Notes: a model not told the origin generated them from the sequence alone. A stretch of DNA of 64,000 nucleotides from an uncultured Ruminococcus sp. (GCA_902778175.1 CACYWT010000025.1:33801-97800), one strand, 5' to 3'. Positions 9,354-18,218 are shown, numbered from the stretch's first letter. Program-made: numbers and translations.

Positions 9354-11216
9354 ATGGATATGATCCAGCTGCGTGATAAGGCGATGCGCCTGCCGCTCAG
9401 TCCGGGCGTTTATATAATGAAAAACAAAAGGGAAGAAATAATATATATAGGTAAGGCGAAGGCTCTGAAAAACAGGGTGAGCCAGTATTTCGGATCGGAT
9501 AAGAACCACCCCGAAAAGGTCAGGCGCATGGTTGAAAATGTGGATCATTTCGATTATATAATATGCAAAAGCGAATTTGAGGCTCTCGTTCTCGAATGCA
9601 GCCTGATAAAACAGCATAAGCCCAAATATAATATCCTGCTGAAGGACGACAAGGGCTACTGCTATATCCGTATCTCAGATGACAAGTGGCGCAGAATAAG
9701 CTTTGAGATGCAGCAGAAGAATGACGGCGCAAAATATCTCGGACCGTATATGAGCGCATGGTATGCGAAAAATGCTGTTGATGAGGCTCTGAAAATATTC
9801 GGTCTTCCGTCATGCAGCAAGGTATTTCCGCGTGATATCGGAAAGGGGCGTCCGTGCCTTAATTATCATATCAGGCAATGCTCCGCTCCGTGCAGCGGCA
9901 GGATATCCCTTGAGGATTATAACGAAAGAGTCGATTCTGCGATAAGCTTTCTGAAGTCGGGAGATGCGGACTGTATCCGTATTATGACCGAAAAGATGAA
10001 CGAGGCTGCCGAAAACCTGGAATTTGAGCTTGCCGCAAAGCTCCGCGACAGGATAGGAGCTATAAAGAGAATAACGGAAAAACAGAATGTCGTTGCCGCA
10101 AATGTAAAGGAGCAGGACGCTGTTGCAGTAGTTACCGAGGGAGAGGAAGCCTGCTTTGCGGTCATACGTTTCCGTGACGGAAGACTTTACGACAAGGAGG
10201 ATTTTCTTATTCGTGACGCCGGTGAAAATCCCGATCTTCCTGCAATGCGCAGCGAATTTCTGCAGCAGTATTATTCTATGAGGGATAATATCCCTCCCGT
10301 GATCGCTCTCGACGGAGAGGCGGAGGATGAAGAGCTGCTTTCTCAGTGGCTGGGCGAAAAACGCGGAAAAACAGTACGCATTTCCCACCCTCAGAGAGGA
10401 GATAATCTGCGGATCGTGGAAATGAGCCGTGATAATGCGGCTGAGCGTCTTGCGCAGAGCCACGGACATCTGGGGCATGAGCTTACGGCGCTTGATGAGC
10501 TTGCAAAGCTTCTGGGACTTCCAAAGGCTCCGGAATATATTGAGTCATACGATATTTCCCATCATGCCGGCAGCGATAATGTTGCGGGAATGGTCGTATT
10601 CCGCAGCGGCAGACCGTATAAAAAAGCTTACCGCCGTTTCCGGATAAAGAGCTTTTCGGGACAGGACGATTACGGTTCTATGAGAGAGGTGCTGACGCGC
10701 CGTTTTGAGGAATATATGAGATCTCCCGAAAGCGGAAGCGGTTTCGGACAGCTCCCGGATCTGATCCTCCTTGACGGCGGCAGGGGTCAGGTATCTGCGG
10801 TCCGTTCAGTGCTCGAAAAATTCGGACTGGATATTCCGCTTTTCGGTATGGTAAAGGACAATCATCACCGCACCAGAGCGATAACCGACGAGGGAAAGGA
10901 GATAGCGATACAGTCTAAACGCAGCGCTTTTACGCTTGTATCAAAAATACAGGACGAGGTTCACCGTTTTGCAATAGGCTATCACCGCAGCAGACACAGC
11001 AAAAGAAGCTTTTCTTCTTCCCTTACTGAAATAGAGGGCATAGGTGAGACCCGCGCAAAGGCTCTGCTGTCCGCATTCAGGACGATAAGCAGGATAAAAC
11101 AGGCGGATATAGAGGAGCTTATGCAGGTAAAAGGGATAAACCGTCCAGCTGCGGAAGCGGTCTATTCGTATTTTCACGGTGAAAATGTAAATGTTGAATA
11201 CAAAGCTGATGAATAA
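9354..11216 (+). CDS. uvrC: Excinuclease ABC subunit C
   Basis: The 620-residue UvrC makes both incisions around bulky DNA lesions during nucleotide excision repair. The GIY-YIG nuclease domain is at the N-terminus (PGVYIMKNKREEIIYIGKAK), followed by the cysteine pair region (CLNYHIRQCSAPCSG), a UVR motif (LEFELAAKLRDRI), the RNase H-like endonuclease domain (SYDISHHAG, LILLDGGRGQV) and C-terminal helix-hairpin-helix motifs (IEGIGETRAKALL, VKGINRPAAEAV). The ATG at 9354 is preferred over 9306 because it matches the family start and has GGAGAGTGAG upstream, while 9306 lies inside the ptsH terminator. Confidence 0.96.
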   Translation: MDMIQLRDKAMRLPLSPGVYIMKNKREEIIYIGKAKALKNRVSQYFGSDKNHPEKVRRMVENVDHFDYIICKSEFEALVLECSLIKQHKPKYNILLKDDKGYCYIRISDDKWRRISFEMQQKNDGAKYLGPYMSAWYAKNAVDEALKIFGLPSCSKVFPRDIGKGRPCLNYHIRQCSAPCSGRISLEDYNERVDSAISFLKSGDADCIRIMTEKMNEAAENLEFELAAKLRDRIGAIKRITEKQNVVAANVKEQDAVAVVTEGEEACFAVIRFRDGRLYDKEDFLIRDAGENPDLPAMRSEFLQQYYSMRDNIPPVIALDGEAEDEELLSQWLGEKRGKTVRISHPQRGDNLRIVEMSRDNAAERLAQSHGHLGHELTALDELAKLLGLPKAPEYIESYDISHHAGSDNVAGMVVFRSGRPYKKAYRRFRIKSFSGQDDYGSMREVLTRRFEEYMRSPESGSGFGQLPDLILLDGGRGQVSAVRSVLEKFGLDIPLFGMVKDNHHRTRAITDEGKEIAIQSKRSAFTLVSKIQDEVHRFAIGYHRSRHSKRSFSSSLTEIEGIGETRAKALLSAFRTISRIKQADIEELMQVKGINRPAAEAVYSYFHGENVNVEYKADE

Positions 11217-11242
11217 TTTTTTAAAGATATGCAAAAAAGCTA

Positions 11243-11271
11243 TTGACTTTTTTTGGTATTTTGCCGATAAT
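11243..11271 (+). promoter_or_regulatory. Promoter upstream of rsmD
   Basis: TTGACT (11243-11248), a 17-base spacer and GATAAT (11266-11271), about 50 bases before the rsmD start. It probably serves rsmD, coaD and the coiled-coil gene. Confidence 0.72.
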
Positions 11272-11321
11272 ATTATTGGTATATGCCATAGCTGCTATTA
11301 ATTGTAAAGGATAATCCGTAT

Positions 11322-11867
11322 ATGAGAGTTATAACCGGCTCTGCAAGGGGCAGAAGGCTGGAAACCCTGTCGGGCAATGATGTTCGTCCTACCACTGATG
11401 TGGTCAAGGAAGCGGTTTTCAGCATAATTCAGTTTTATATAGAGGGCAGAGTGTTCCTTGACGCCTTCGCAGGCTCGGGACAAATGGGTATCGAGGCTAT
11501 CAGCCGCGGTGCTCAGATGGCTTATTTTATCGACAGCAGCAGGCGTTCCATGAATGTTATAAAAAAGAATATAGAATTATGCGGATTTGCGGATAAAGCA
11601 GAAACGATTAATGCTGATACGATTTCCTTCCTGAATTCTGCCGGGCAGCGGTTTGATACGGTATTTCTCGATCCGCCGTATAAAACAGGACTTCTGCAGC
11701 AGGCGCTGCTTGCTGCTCCTGCCGTAATGAGACCCGGAGGTTTTATTATATGCGAGCATCCGGCGGAGGAAAAGCTTCCGGAAATGTCGGGTGATTTTGC
11801 ATTGAAGAAAAGCTACCGCTACGGCAGGATAATGATAAGCGTATATACAGAAAAGGAAAAAGACTGA
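11322..11867 (+). CDS. rsmD: 16S rRNA (guanine-966-N2)-methyltransferase RsmD
   Basis: The 181-residue SAM-dependent enzyme methylates the exocyclic amine of G966 in 16S rRNA. The family start MRVITGSARGRRL, the conserved RPTTDVVKEAVFSII, the SAM-binding loop FLDAFAGSGQMGIEA and the catalytic motif FLDPPYKTG are all visible. Length is normal. It precedes coaD with only 14 bases between the stop and the inferred coaD start, and rsmD-coaD is a frequent bacterial pair. Confidence 0.95.
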   Translation: MRVITGSARGRRLETLSGNDVRPTTDVVKEAVFSIIQFYIEGRVFLDAFAGSGQMGIEAISRGAQMAYFIDSSRRSMNVIKKNIELCGFADKAETINADTISFLNSAGQRFDTVFLDPPYKTGLLQQALLAAPAVMRPGGFIICEHPAEEKLPEMSGDFALKKSYRYGRIMISVYTEKEKD

Positions 11868-11881
11868 AGGAAGTGAACATA

Positions 11882-12376
11882 TTGGCAACAGCGATTTGTC
11901 CGGGAAGCTTTGATCCCGTTACCCACGGCCATATAGATATCATAAGAAGGGCGGCAAAGATCTTTGACAAGGTCATAGTGGCTGTACTTGTGAATATGGA
12001 AAAAAAGCCGTGGTTCACATTAGAGGAAAGAATGGATCTGCTGAGAAAATCGACCGAGGATATCCCGAATGTGGAGATAGCAGGCTTTGAGGGGCTGCTG
12101 GTCGATTTCGCCGCCGCTAATAACGCAAGCGTCATAGTAAAGGGTCTGAGGGCGGTATCGGACTTTGAATATGAATTTCAGATGGCGCTTACGAACAGCC
12201 GCCTTAATCATAAAATAGAAACAATGTTCCTGACGACAAGCGCGGAAAATATGTATCTCAGCTCCAGCATAGTAAAACAGGTCGGTCTGCTGGGAGGAGA
12301 TATTTCTCCCTTCGTTCCGGAATGTGTGAGAGATGAGATCCTGATGAGAATAAAACAAAGGAGTAACCGGAAATGA
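11882..12376 (+). CDS. coaD: Phosphopantetheine adenylyltransferase
   Basis: CoaD joins 4'-phosphopantetheine and ATP to give dephospho-CoA, the penultimate step of coenzyme A synthesis. The product carries the nucleotidyltransferase motif GSFDPVTHGH near its start, VKGLRAVSDFEYE in the middle and the YLSSSIVKQ motif. The start is inferred as TTG 11882, giving MATAICPG, because AAGGAAG at 11867-11873 is well spaced from it; the alternative GTG at 11873 overlaps that site. The stop overlaps the next ATG by four bases (ATGA), so the downstream gene is translationally coupled. Confidence 0.95.
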   Translation: MATAICPGSFDPVTHGHIDIIRRAAKIFDKVIVAVLVNMEKKPWFTLEERMDLLRKSTEDIPNVEIAGFEGLLVDFAAANNASVIVKGLRAVSDFEYEFQMALTNSRLNHKIETMFLTTSAENMYLSSSIVKQVGLLGGDISPFVPECVRDEILMRIKQRSNRK

Positions 12377-12867
12377 AAATGGAAATGCTTATAGATGATC
12401 TTCAGACACTTATTGACGAGGCTTTTACCGTACCGCTCAGCGGCGGCAAGACAGTCGTGAATACTGAAAGACTCAAGGAAATAATCGACGAGATGCGCTC
12501 AAATCTTCCTGTTGAGATCAGACAGGCAAAGAGCATTGCAGCCGACAGAACAAATATACTCAATAATTCCAGGAACGAGGCTGAAAAGATCGTTCTCGCA
12601 GCAGAGGAAAGAGCAAGAACAATGGTCCAGCAGAGCGAGATCGTAAAGCAGGCTCAGCAGAAGGCAAACGAGATAATATTCAATGCCAATCAGCAGGCTG
12701 CCCAGATCAAGAATGCGGCAAATACCTATGTCGAAGGTCTTATGAAAAAATCCGACGACGAGCTTTCAAAGAATCTTGCAGAACTGAAAAAGACCCGTTC
12801 CGGACTGAAGGCGTATATGCAGCAGAACAGCGATAAAAAGGGCGGCAAGGATAAAAAAAATAACTGA
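12373..12867 (+). CDS. Coiled-coil protein, ATP synthase B-like
   Basis: This 164-residue protein of unknown function is almost entirely predicted helix. The central part (about residues 45-150) is rich in Ala, Glu, Lys and Gln with heptad spacing, like the stalk subunits of ATP synthases or DivIVA-type proteins, and the end is very basic (KKGGKDKKNN). No signal peptide or membrane segment is visible. Its start overlaps the coaD stop. Proteins of this kind follow coaD in many Clostridia as far as I recall, but I cannot assign a function. Confidence 0.75.
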   Translation: MKMEMLIDDLQTLIDEAFTVPLSGGKTVVNTERLKEIIDEMRSNLPVEIRQAKSIAADRTNILNNSRNEAEKIVLAAEERARTMVQQSEIVKQAQQKANEIIFNANQQAAQIKNAANTYVEGLMKKSDDELSKNLAELKKTRSGLKAYMQQNSDKKGGKDKKNN

Positions 12868-12959
12868 TCCAAAAAGGCGGACGGACAGGATCGGTTCCTG
12901 TCTTTGTCTGCCGATGTGAATATATTGCGGAATTTTTGTGCATGAGAGGGGGCGGCAGC

Positions 12960-14297
12960 GTGAGAAAAAATTTATCCCGTATTCTGGTAACGATTTTTTT
13001 CGGTTTTACGCTGACGCTTATTGTTTCCTGCATACTTCTTATAATAAATTCTGTCGGTATCAGTGACGGAACAAAGCTTGAAGCAGTAAGCATTGATCCC
13101 GATTCCGATTCAAGCTCCGTATACAGGAAAATAGAAGAGGTATCCGTTGAGGTTTCCGATATAGAGCCTCCGACGCCGACATTCGATTTTGATTTCAGTT
13201 TCGGCTACAGTACCCTTACGGATACGAATGAGAAATATCTTTATCATAGATTCAAGAGAAATCTTTATTATATCACGGATCAGAAGGACGACAACGGATA
13301 TTACAAGGCGGAAAGGATAACTGTTTCGCGCTGCGAGCTGACCGAAGATTCTATCCGCCATGCTCTGAATGCGTATATTGCCGATAATCCGCAGGTGTTC
13401 TGGGTAAGCAATCTTTTCGGCTATGCCTACAGTGATGGAAATACGATAATTGAATGTTACAGCATGGTTCCCGCCGATAAGATACGGGAAATGTCGGATA
13501 CCCTTTCCGAAAAGATAACTCATATGCTGGAGGATATTGATCCGAAAAATGACGAATATCATCTGGAGCGTTATGTTCATGACACTCTTCTGAAAAACTG
13601 CACCTATGCAAATGATGTAAAATCCGTCAGCGACGGCTGGGAATATTTCACCTCCTACGGCGCGATAGTAAACGGCAGCGCGGTATGCGAAGGCTATTCC
13701 AAGGCTATGCAGATGCTTCTGAGCATTACGGGTATTCCCTCCTATATCATCAGGGGAGAAGCCGACGGAGTAAAGCATATGTGGAATCTGGTCAAGCTGG
13801 GCGAAGAATGGTATCATCTTGATTCGACATGGAACGACAGTGAGGGCGGCATAAGCTATGAATACTTCAATGTCCCGACGGCGATAATAGAGGATAATCA
13901 TACTATAGGCGCGCTGATCGGTACCGGAAATGATGAATCCGACCGCACAGGACCGAATTTTTTCATACCGGAATGTAATTCCATGGATATGAATTTCTAC
14001 GTTGTGGACGGCTTTACGATAAACCGCTTTGATAATGAAACGGATCAGAATATGGTTGCATTTATTGTCAACGTAGTGAATAACGACGAGGCGTATCTGC
14101 ATATCAATGTCGGATCTGATATAACCTATGAGGAATGTATCAATACCTTGTTCAATGCTCCGGGTCACCGGATATATCATTATATTGATCTTGCAAACGA
14201 GCTTCTCGGCAGCAGCCGTCAGCTCAGCCGCAGCGGAATGAAGCTGCTCAAGCATGAGGACAGGAACCAGCTGCGCATAAGGCTTAGCTATATCTGA
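12960..14297 (+). CDS. Secreted or membrane-anchored transglutaminase-like protein
   Basis: A protein of about 445 residues with one N-terminal membrane segment (ILVTIFFGFTLTLIVSCILL), probably a signal anchor, so the rest faces outside. The transglutaminase/protease-like core is in the middle: catalytic Cys in SAVCEGYSKAMQ, His in VKHMWNLVKL and Asp in YHLDSTWND, the expected order of the triad. Such proteins act on cell-surface peptides as proteases or cross-linkers; which one is not clear. The start is uncertain: GTG 12960 has a G-rich site upstream, and ATG 12942 is possible. The stop codon directly abuts a mosaic repeat at 14298. Confidence 0.83.
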   Translation: MRKNLSRILVTIFFGFTLTLIVSCILLIINSVGISDGTKLEAVSIDPDSDSSSVYRKIEEVSVEVSDIEPPTPTFDFDFSFGYSTLTDTNEKYLYHRFKRNLYYITDQKDDNGYYKAERITVSRCELTEDSIRHALNAYIADNPQVFWVSNLFGYAYSDGNTIIECYSMVPADKIREMSDTLSEKITHMLEDIDPKNDEYHLERYVHDTLLKNCTYANDVKSVSDGWEYFTSYGAIVNGSAVCEGYSKAMQMLLSITGIPSYIIRGEADGVKHMWNLVKLGEEWYHLDSTWNDSEGGISYEYFNVPTAIIEDNHTIGALIGTGNDESDRTGPNFFIPECNSMDMNFYVVDGFTINRFDNETDQNMVAFIVNVVNNDEAYLHINVGSDITYEECINTLFNAPGHRIYHYIDLANELLGSSRQLSRSGMKLLKHEDRNQLRIRLSYI

Positions 14298-14466
14298 TAA
14301 CCGCAAAGTATGTCCCCCGAGTCTCGCCTGCCGGCTCGGTCGGTGCTTCTGCCTTTCAGAGGTGTCCACTGGACACCCGCACCCTCTAAGGCGGCAGTAA
14401 AAATCTCCCACTGAACGACAAGCAAGCCTACGGCTTGCCTTTGCTTGTTGAAAGCAAAGCTTTTAA
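14298..14466 (+). repeat. Dispersed mosaic hairpin repeat, copy 1
   Basis: This copy begins at the stop codon of the transglutaminase-like gene. The left block (CCGCAAAGTATGTCCCCCGA onward, about 70 bases) and right block (ending AAAGCAAAGCTTTTAA) are shared nearly exactly with copies at 30797-30922 and 35988-36149. The middle contains a near-palindrome GGTGTCCACTGGACACC, one arm of a hairpin (CTCCCACTGAACG) and the hairpin AAGCAAGCCTACGGCTTGC. There is no coding signal. Confidence 0.9.
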
Positions 14467-14470
14467 TATG

Positions 14471-14508
14471 CCCGGAAACAGGAAGTCTGTTTCCGGGTTT
14501 GTTTTTTG
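14471..14508 (+). terminator. Intrinsic terminator downstream of repeat copy 1
   Basis: CCCGGAAACAG (14471-14481) pairs with CTGTTTCCGGG (14487-14497), followed by TTTGTTTTTT. It lies after the mosaic repeat, so the transglutaminase-like mRNA would carry the repeat in its 3' end. Confidence 0.9.
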
Positions 14509-14539
14509 ACGGAAACGATAAAAATATTTATCTCACTGA

Positions 14540-14568
14540 TTGAAATAATAGTGAAAAAGTGTTAAAAT
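14540..14568 (+). promoter_or_regulatory. Promoter upstream of nnr gene
   Basis: TTGAAA (14540-14545), a 17-base spacer and TAAAAT (14563-14568) with an extended TGT. The stretch around the -10 shares 20 identical bases with the region before the amylase gene (from about 45933). Confidence 0.68.
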
Positions 14569-14630
14569 AAAAACAATACTTAATTATCATTTTCCCTGCT
14601 TTTATGAAGGAACTAATATTTTTCAGATCA

Positions 14631-14658
14631 TTATGCATTATGAATTATGCATTATGAA
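14631..14658 (+). repeat. Perfect tandem duplication of a 14-base unit
   Basis: TTATGCATTATGAA occurs twice back to back just before the ribosome binding site of the nnr gene. The unit is itself rich in the palindrome ATGCAT. Similar ATTATG-rich stretches occur before genes in many genomes, so it may be a simple-sequence insertion. Confidence 0.85.
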
Positions 14659-14683
14659 TTATTTTGTATGGGGTGGATTTTCT

Positions 14684-16207
14684 ATGATCGTTGTAGAAAG
14701 CAATGAAATGCTCAATCTCGAAAGAACTGCGGCGCGCAGCGGAATATCTCTTTCAAATCTGATGGAGCAGGCAGGAGCGGCGGTTGCCGAGCTTGCTGCA
14801 AAAATCATTACTCAGAAAAAAATAAAGAAAATCACCGTCCTTTGCGGAAAGGGCAATAACGGCGGCGACGGATTCGTTATCGCGCGTTTCCTTTCGCTTA
14901 TGGCTGAGGTCAGTGTGATACTCGTAAATGAATATCCGGCTGCGGATCTTGCAAAGATGAATTTCAATCTGATCCCGGATAAGGTCGGGATCATCAATCT
15001 TTATGATCAGATAGAGGAAACGGCAAAGGCTGTTGACGAGGCTGAAATGATCATTGACGCAATATACGGCATAGGCTTCAAGGACGTTCTTGATCCCGGC
15101 AGCGCACAGGCGATAGACCTTGCGAACAGGAATAAAACCGCGGTGAAAATAGCGGTCGATACCCCCAGCGGAATAATCTGCAATACAGGCGAGATCCCGG
15201 GCGAATGTTTCAATGCTGATTATACAGTTACCTTTACCGCATTAAAACCGCTGCACGTTCTCTATCCCTCGATGGATCACTGCGGCAAGGTCAGCGTTGC
15301 AAAAATAGGTATACCGCAGGATCTTATAGATATGTGTACCTATGCGATGCGCACGACAGATGAATATATAGAAAAGCATCCCCTTGCGGTACGTCAGAAA
15401 TCTGCCCATAAGGGAACAAACGGAACACTTCTTTCTATCTGCGGAAGCTACGGAATGGCAGGGGCTGCCGTACTTTCCGGTGAAGCTGCTCTTCGCAGCG
15501 GCGTAGGCTTGCTCAAATCCGCAGTTCCCCAGTCGATATACCCGATAGTTGCCTCAAAGCTCACGGAAGCGGTTTTTCTTCCGCTGAGAGAGGACGGAAA
15601 AGGAAAGATCAGCTCGGGAGAATTTGAGATTCTCCAGGAAGAACTGCTCGGCAGGACAGACGCTGTGCTTATCGGCTGCGGTCTTGGAACGAGTATGGAA
15701 ATGACCGAGCTGGTGTCCGCTGTTATCGCAAGCGCGTCAAAGCCGGTCGTTCTTGACGCGGACGGAATAAATTCTATAATACCGAATATAGATGTATTAA
15801 GACAGGCAATGGCGCCCGTGATAATTACTCCTCATCCCGGAGAAATGGCAAGGCTTACGGGTACCGATATTATGACGGTTCAGAAAAACAGATATCTTAC
15901 CGCAAGGAATTTTGCATCTGATTACGGTGTGACGGTAGTGCTGAAGGGAGCAAATACGATCATAGCCTTCCCTGACGGAAATGTATATGTAAACATGACC
16001 GGCAATAACGGAATGGCTAAGGGCGGCAGCGGAGATATCCTTGCAGGAATTATGGCGTCATTCCTTGCGCAGGGCATGAGCTATGATGATGCGGCGGTCA
16101 ATGCCGTATATTATCACGGACTTGCAGGGGATAAATGCGCAGAGCATTTTTCGCCGCGCACAATGCTGCCGAGAGATATACTGAATGAGCTTGTCAATGT
16201 TTTCTGA
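14684..16207 (+). CDS. nnr: Bifunctional NAD(P)H-hydrate epimerase/dehydratase
   Basis: The 507-residue enzyme repairs damaged hydrated NAD(P)H: the N-terminal NnrE domain interconverts R and S forms, and the C-terminal NnrD domain dehydrates the S form with ADP. NnrE is shown by GKGNNGGDGFVIARFL and the VDTPSGI segment. NnrD is shown by HKGTNGTLLSICGSYGMAGA, ITPHPGEMARL and GNNGMAKGGSGDILAG, the nucleotide-binding signature. ATG 14684 is chosen because TGGGGTGG lies just upstream; the longer frame begins inside the 14-base duplication. Confidence 0.94.
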   Translation: MIVVESNEMLNLERTAARSGISLSNLMEQAGAAVAELAAKIITQKKIKKITVLCGKGNNGGDGFVIARFLSLMAEVSVILVNEYPAADLAKMNFNLIPDKVGIINLYDQIEETAKAVDEAEMIIDAIYGIGFKDVLDPGSAQAIDLANRNKTAVKIAVDTPSGIICNTGEIPGECFNADYTVTFTALKPLHVLYPSMDHCGKVSVAKIGIPQDLIDMCTYAMRTTDEYIEKHPLAVRQKSAHKGTNGTLLSICGSYGMAGAAVLSGEAALRSGVGLLKSAVPQSIYPIVASKLTEAVFLPLREDGKGKISSGEFEILQEELLGRTDAVLIGCGLGTSMEMTELVSAVIASASKPVVLDADGINSIIPNIDVLRQAMAPVIITPHPGEMARLTGTDIMTVQKNRYLTARNFASDYGVTVVLKGANTIIAFPDGNVYVNMTGNNGMAKGGSGDILAGIMASFLAQGMSYDDAAVNAVYYHGLAGDKCAEHFSPRTMLPRDILNELVNVF

Positions 16208-16233
16208 TCCGTCGGTGAAAGGCGGTCGGCAGC

Positions 16234-16695
16234 TTGAAAAAAGCGGCAGTATCAGCAGCGGTCATTATGATAATGCTAACGGCAGGGTGTACGGGACAGA
16301 ATACTGCGCCGAAGCTTAAATTCGGCAGCAGTGTGGATTGCAGCATAAGCTGTGGCGGCAGGGATTACAGGTGTAAGCTGTCGCTTGTGAGCGATGATAC
16401 GGAAAAGATAACGATGACATATCCGCAGTCTGTCGAGGGAGTGACCTTCGGCAGAAGCGGCGGAAACAACACTGTTTCGATGGATTCCCTTCTTTGCCGG
16501 AGCGAGGGCAGCTTTCTTCCCGATGATTCCGTACCTGTCAGGGCGGAGGAGATCATTCGCTATCTGAAAAAGAACAGGGAAGAGATAAAGCTTTTTCCTG
16601 ACGGTGACGGATACGGAAACGATGATCTGCCGGGAATGAAGATCAGGACTGATGAAAACGGAACGCTCGCTGAGGTAACAGCGTCAGGAAAATAA
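16234..16695 (+). CDS. Small putative lipoprotein
   Basis: A 153-residue protein with a lipoprotein signal (basic MKK, hydrophobic core, lipobox LTAGC with C19), so it should be attached to the outer face of the membrane. The mature part has several cysteines (CSISCGGRDYRC and a later LLCRSEG) and resembles no family I can name. The start appears to be TTG 16234 with a GGCGG-like site upstream, which is weak. It follows the nnr gene by 26 bases and is probably co-transcribed. A tRNA gene follows. Confidence 0.7.
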   Translation: MKKAAVSAAVIMIMLTAGCTGQNTAPKLKFGSSVDCSISCGGRDYRCKLSLVSDDTEKITMTYPQSVEGVTFGRSGGNNTVSMDSLLCRSEGSFLPDDSVPVRAEEIIRYLKKNREEIKLFPDGDGYGNDDLPGMKIRTDENGTLAEVTASGK

Positions 16696-16708
16696 TTTGC
16701 TCTATGTA

Positions 16709-16737
16709 TTGACATTTGCATCAAAAAAATATAAAAT
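16709..16737 (+). promoter_or_regulatory. Promoter of tRNA-Ser
   Basis: TTGACA (16709-16714), a 17-base spacer and TAAAAT (16732-16737), 36 bases before the mature tRNA 5' end. Confidence 0.78.
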
Positions 16738-16772
16738 AATATTGTTGCCTGTTTCAGGGGTAAACAATATCA

Positions 16773-16858
16773 GGAGACGTATCGAAGTGGTCATAACGGG
16801 ACTGACTCGAAATCAGTTGTACCTCCGGGTACCGTGGGTTCGAATCCCACCGTCTCCG
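16773..16858 (+). tRNA. tRNA-Ser (anticodon CGA)
   Basis: An 86-base tRNA with acceptor stem GGAGACG (16773-16779) pairing CGTCTCC (16851-16857) and discriminator G. The anticodon stem ACTGA/TCAGT encloses loop CTCGAAA, giving anticodon CGA, which reads UCG. The long variable arm TGTACCTCCGGGTACC is diagnostic for a class II tRNA such as serine. The T loop GGTTCGAATCC is canonical. The 3' CCA is not encoded. Confidence 0.95.
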
Positions 16859-16869
16859 CTCAGTGTTTT

Positions 16870-16898
16870 GCGTCCGGCTTTTGTCGGGCGCTTTTTTT
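16870..16898 (+). terminator. Intrinsic terminator after tRNA-Ser
   Basis: GCGTCCG (16870-16876) pairs with CGGGCGC (16885-16891) with one G-T(U) pair, followed by seven T. Confidence 0.88.
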
Positions 16899-17001
16899 GC
16901 ATCAGAAAACTGTTCTGAAAAATAACAGGCAGCCTTTGAGAACAGTTCTCCAATGAATGAAAAGTGCGTTATCAATTGTACAAAAAATATCATATTTATT
17001 C

Positions 17002-17030
17002 TTTACAAAGCATTGTATTTCGATTATAAT
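17002..17030 (+). promoter_or_regulatory. Promoter of prfB
   Basis: TTTACA (17002-17007), a 17-base spacer and TATAAT (17025-17030), about 35 bases before the prfB start. Confidence 0.8.
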
Positions 17031-17063
17031 ATATTCGTAGTAATATAAAGAATAAAACGGGAA

Positions 17064-18212
17064 ATGGTGAAGAATATGGTTCAGTTTGAAGAATTGAGAT
17101 TAGAGCTTGAGGGTATGGAATCGGATATCCGAGATCTTGCAAATGCCCTCGGTCTTGATAAGATCAAAATGGAAATAGAACAGCTTGAACAGCGCGCTTC
17201 ACAGCCGGGTTTCTGGGATGATGTTGAAAATTCACAGAAGATTCTCCAGAAAACAGGCGCGCTTAAAAATAAGGCTGCTCAGTATGACGCGCTTACTGCG
17301 GCATATGACGACACTCTTGCGCTGATAGAGCTTGCTGATGAGGAGGAGGACCTTTCTCTGCTTGAGGAGGCTCAGAATGAGGTCGCAAAAGTACGCGAAA
17401 GCCTTGAAACACAGCGCCTGCAGACACTTCTGACAGGTGAGTACGATTCCAAGAATGCGATCCTTACGTTCCATGCGGGCGCAGGCGGAACAGAGGCTCA
17501 GGACTGGGCAATGATGCTCTACAGAATGTATATGCGCTGGGCGGAAAGACATAATTTCAAGGTCAAGGAGGTAGACTATCTTGACGGCGAAGAAGCCGGA
17601 CTCAAGAGCGCGGTTCTTCTTATAGAGGGAGAAAATGCATACGGCTATCTCAAAAGCGAATCGGGCGTTCACCGTCTTGTAAGGGTATCGCCGTTCGATT
17701 CATCGGGAAGAAGACATACTTCATTTGCATCTCTTGAGGTAATGCCGGAAATAGACAATACCATAGAAGTAGAGATCCGTCCCGAGGATATCAAAATGGA
17801 TGTTTACCGTGCGAGCGGCGCCGGCGGACAGAAGGTCAACAAGACCTCTTCGGCAGTACGTCTTACCCATATCCCGACGGGTATCGTGGTTGCCAGCCAG
17901 GTCGAGCGCAGCCAGTACCAGAACAGAGATGTCGCAATGACAATGCTCAAATCCAAGCTTATCGAGATCAAGGAGCGCGAGCATCTTGACAAGATAGAGG
18001 ATATCAAGGGTGTGCAGAAGGAGATAGCATGGGGCGCTCAGATACGTTCCTATGTATTCATGCCATATACAATGGTCAAGGATCACAGAACGAACTTTGA
18101 AACGGGCAATGTCAATGCCGTTATGGACGGAGATCTTGACGGCTTTATCAACGCATACCTCAAAGCTGCGAGCCTTAACCAGCTCAGTGAGGATTTTGAA
18201 GAAGAAGTCTGA
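17064..18212 (+). CDS. prfB: Peptide chain release factor 2
   Basis: RF2 ends translation at UGA and UAA stop codons. The stop-codon recognition tripeptide SPF is seen in RVSPFDSSGRRHTSFA and the catalytic GGQ in RASGAGGQKVNKTSSAVR. The frame is continuous from the start for 382 residues. The in-frame UGA and programmed +1 frameshift near codon 25 that autoregulates prfB in many bacteria are absent. Start choice is ambiguous: ATG 17064 or ATG 17076, which would give MVQFEELRLEL. It has its own promoter and terminator. Confidence 0.95.
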   Translation: MVKNMVQFEELRLELEGMESDIRDLANALGLDKIKMEIEQLEQRASQPGFWDDVENSQKILQKTGALKNKAAQYDALTAAYDDTLALIELADEEEDLSLLEEAQNEVAKVRESLETQRLQTLLTGEYDSKNAILTFHAGAGGTEAQDWAMMLYRMYMRWAERHNFKVKEVDYLDGEEAGLKSAVLLIEGENAYGYLKSESGVHRLVRVSPFDSSGRRHTSFASLEVMPEIDNTIEVEIRPEDIKMDVYRASGAGGQKVNKTSSAVRLTHIPTGIVVASQVERSQYQNRDVAMTMLKSKLIEIKEREHLDKIEDIKGVQKEIAWGAQIRSYVFMPYTMVKDHRTNFETGNVNAVMDGDLDGFINAYLKAASLNQLSEDFEEEV

Positions 18213-18218
18213 TAAAAA

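Noticed and set aside
13110..14411. 433-codon minus-strand open frame
   Set aside because: It is a shadow of the transglutaminase-like gene, and its start lies within mosaic repeat copy 1.
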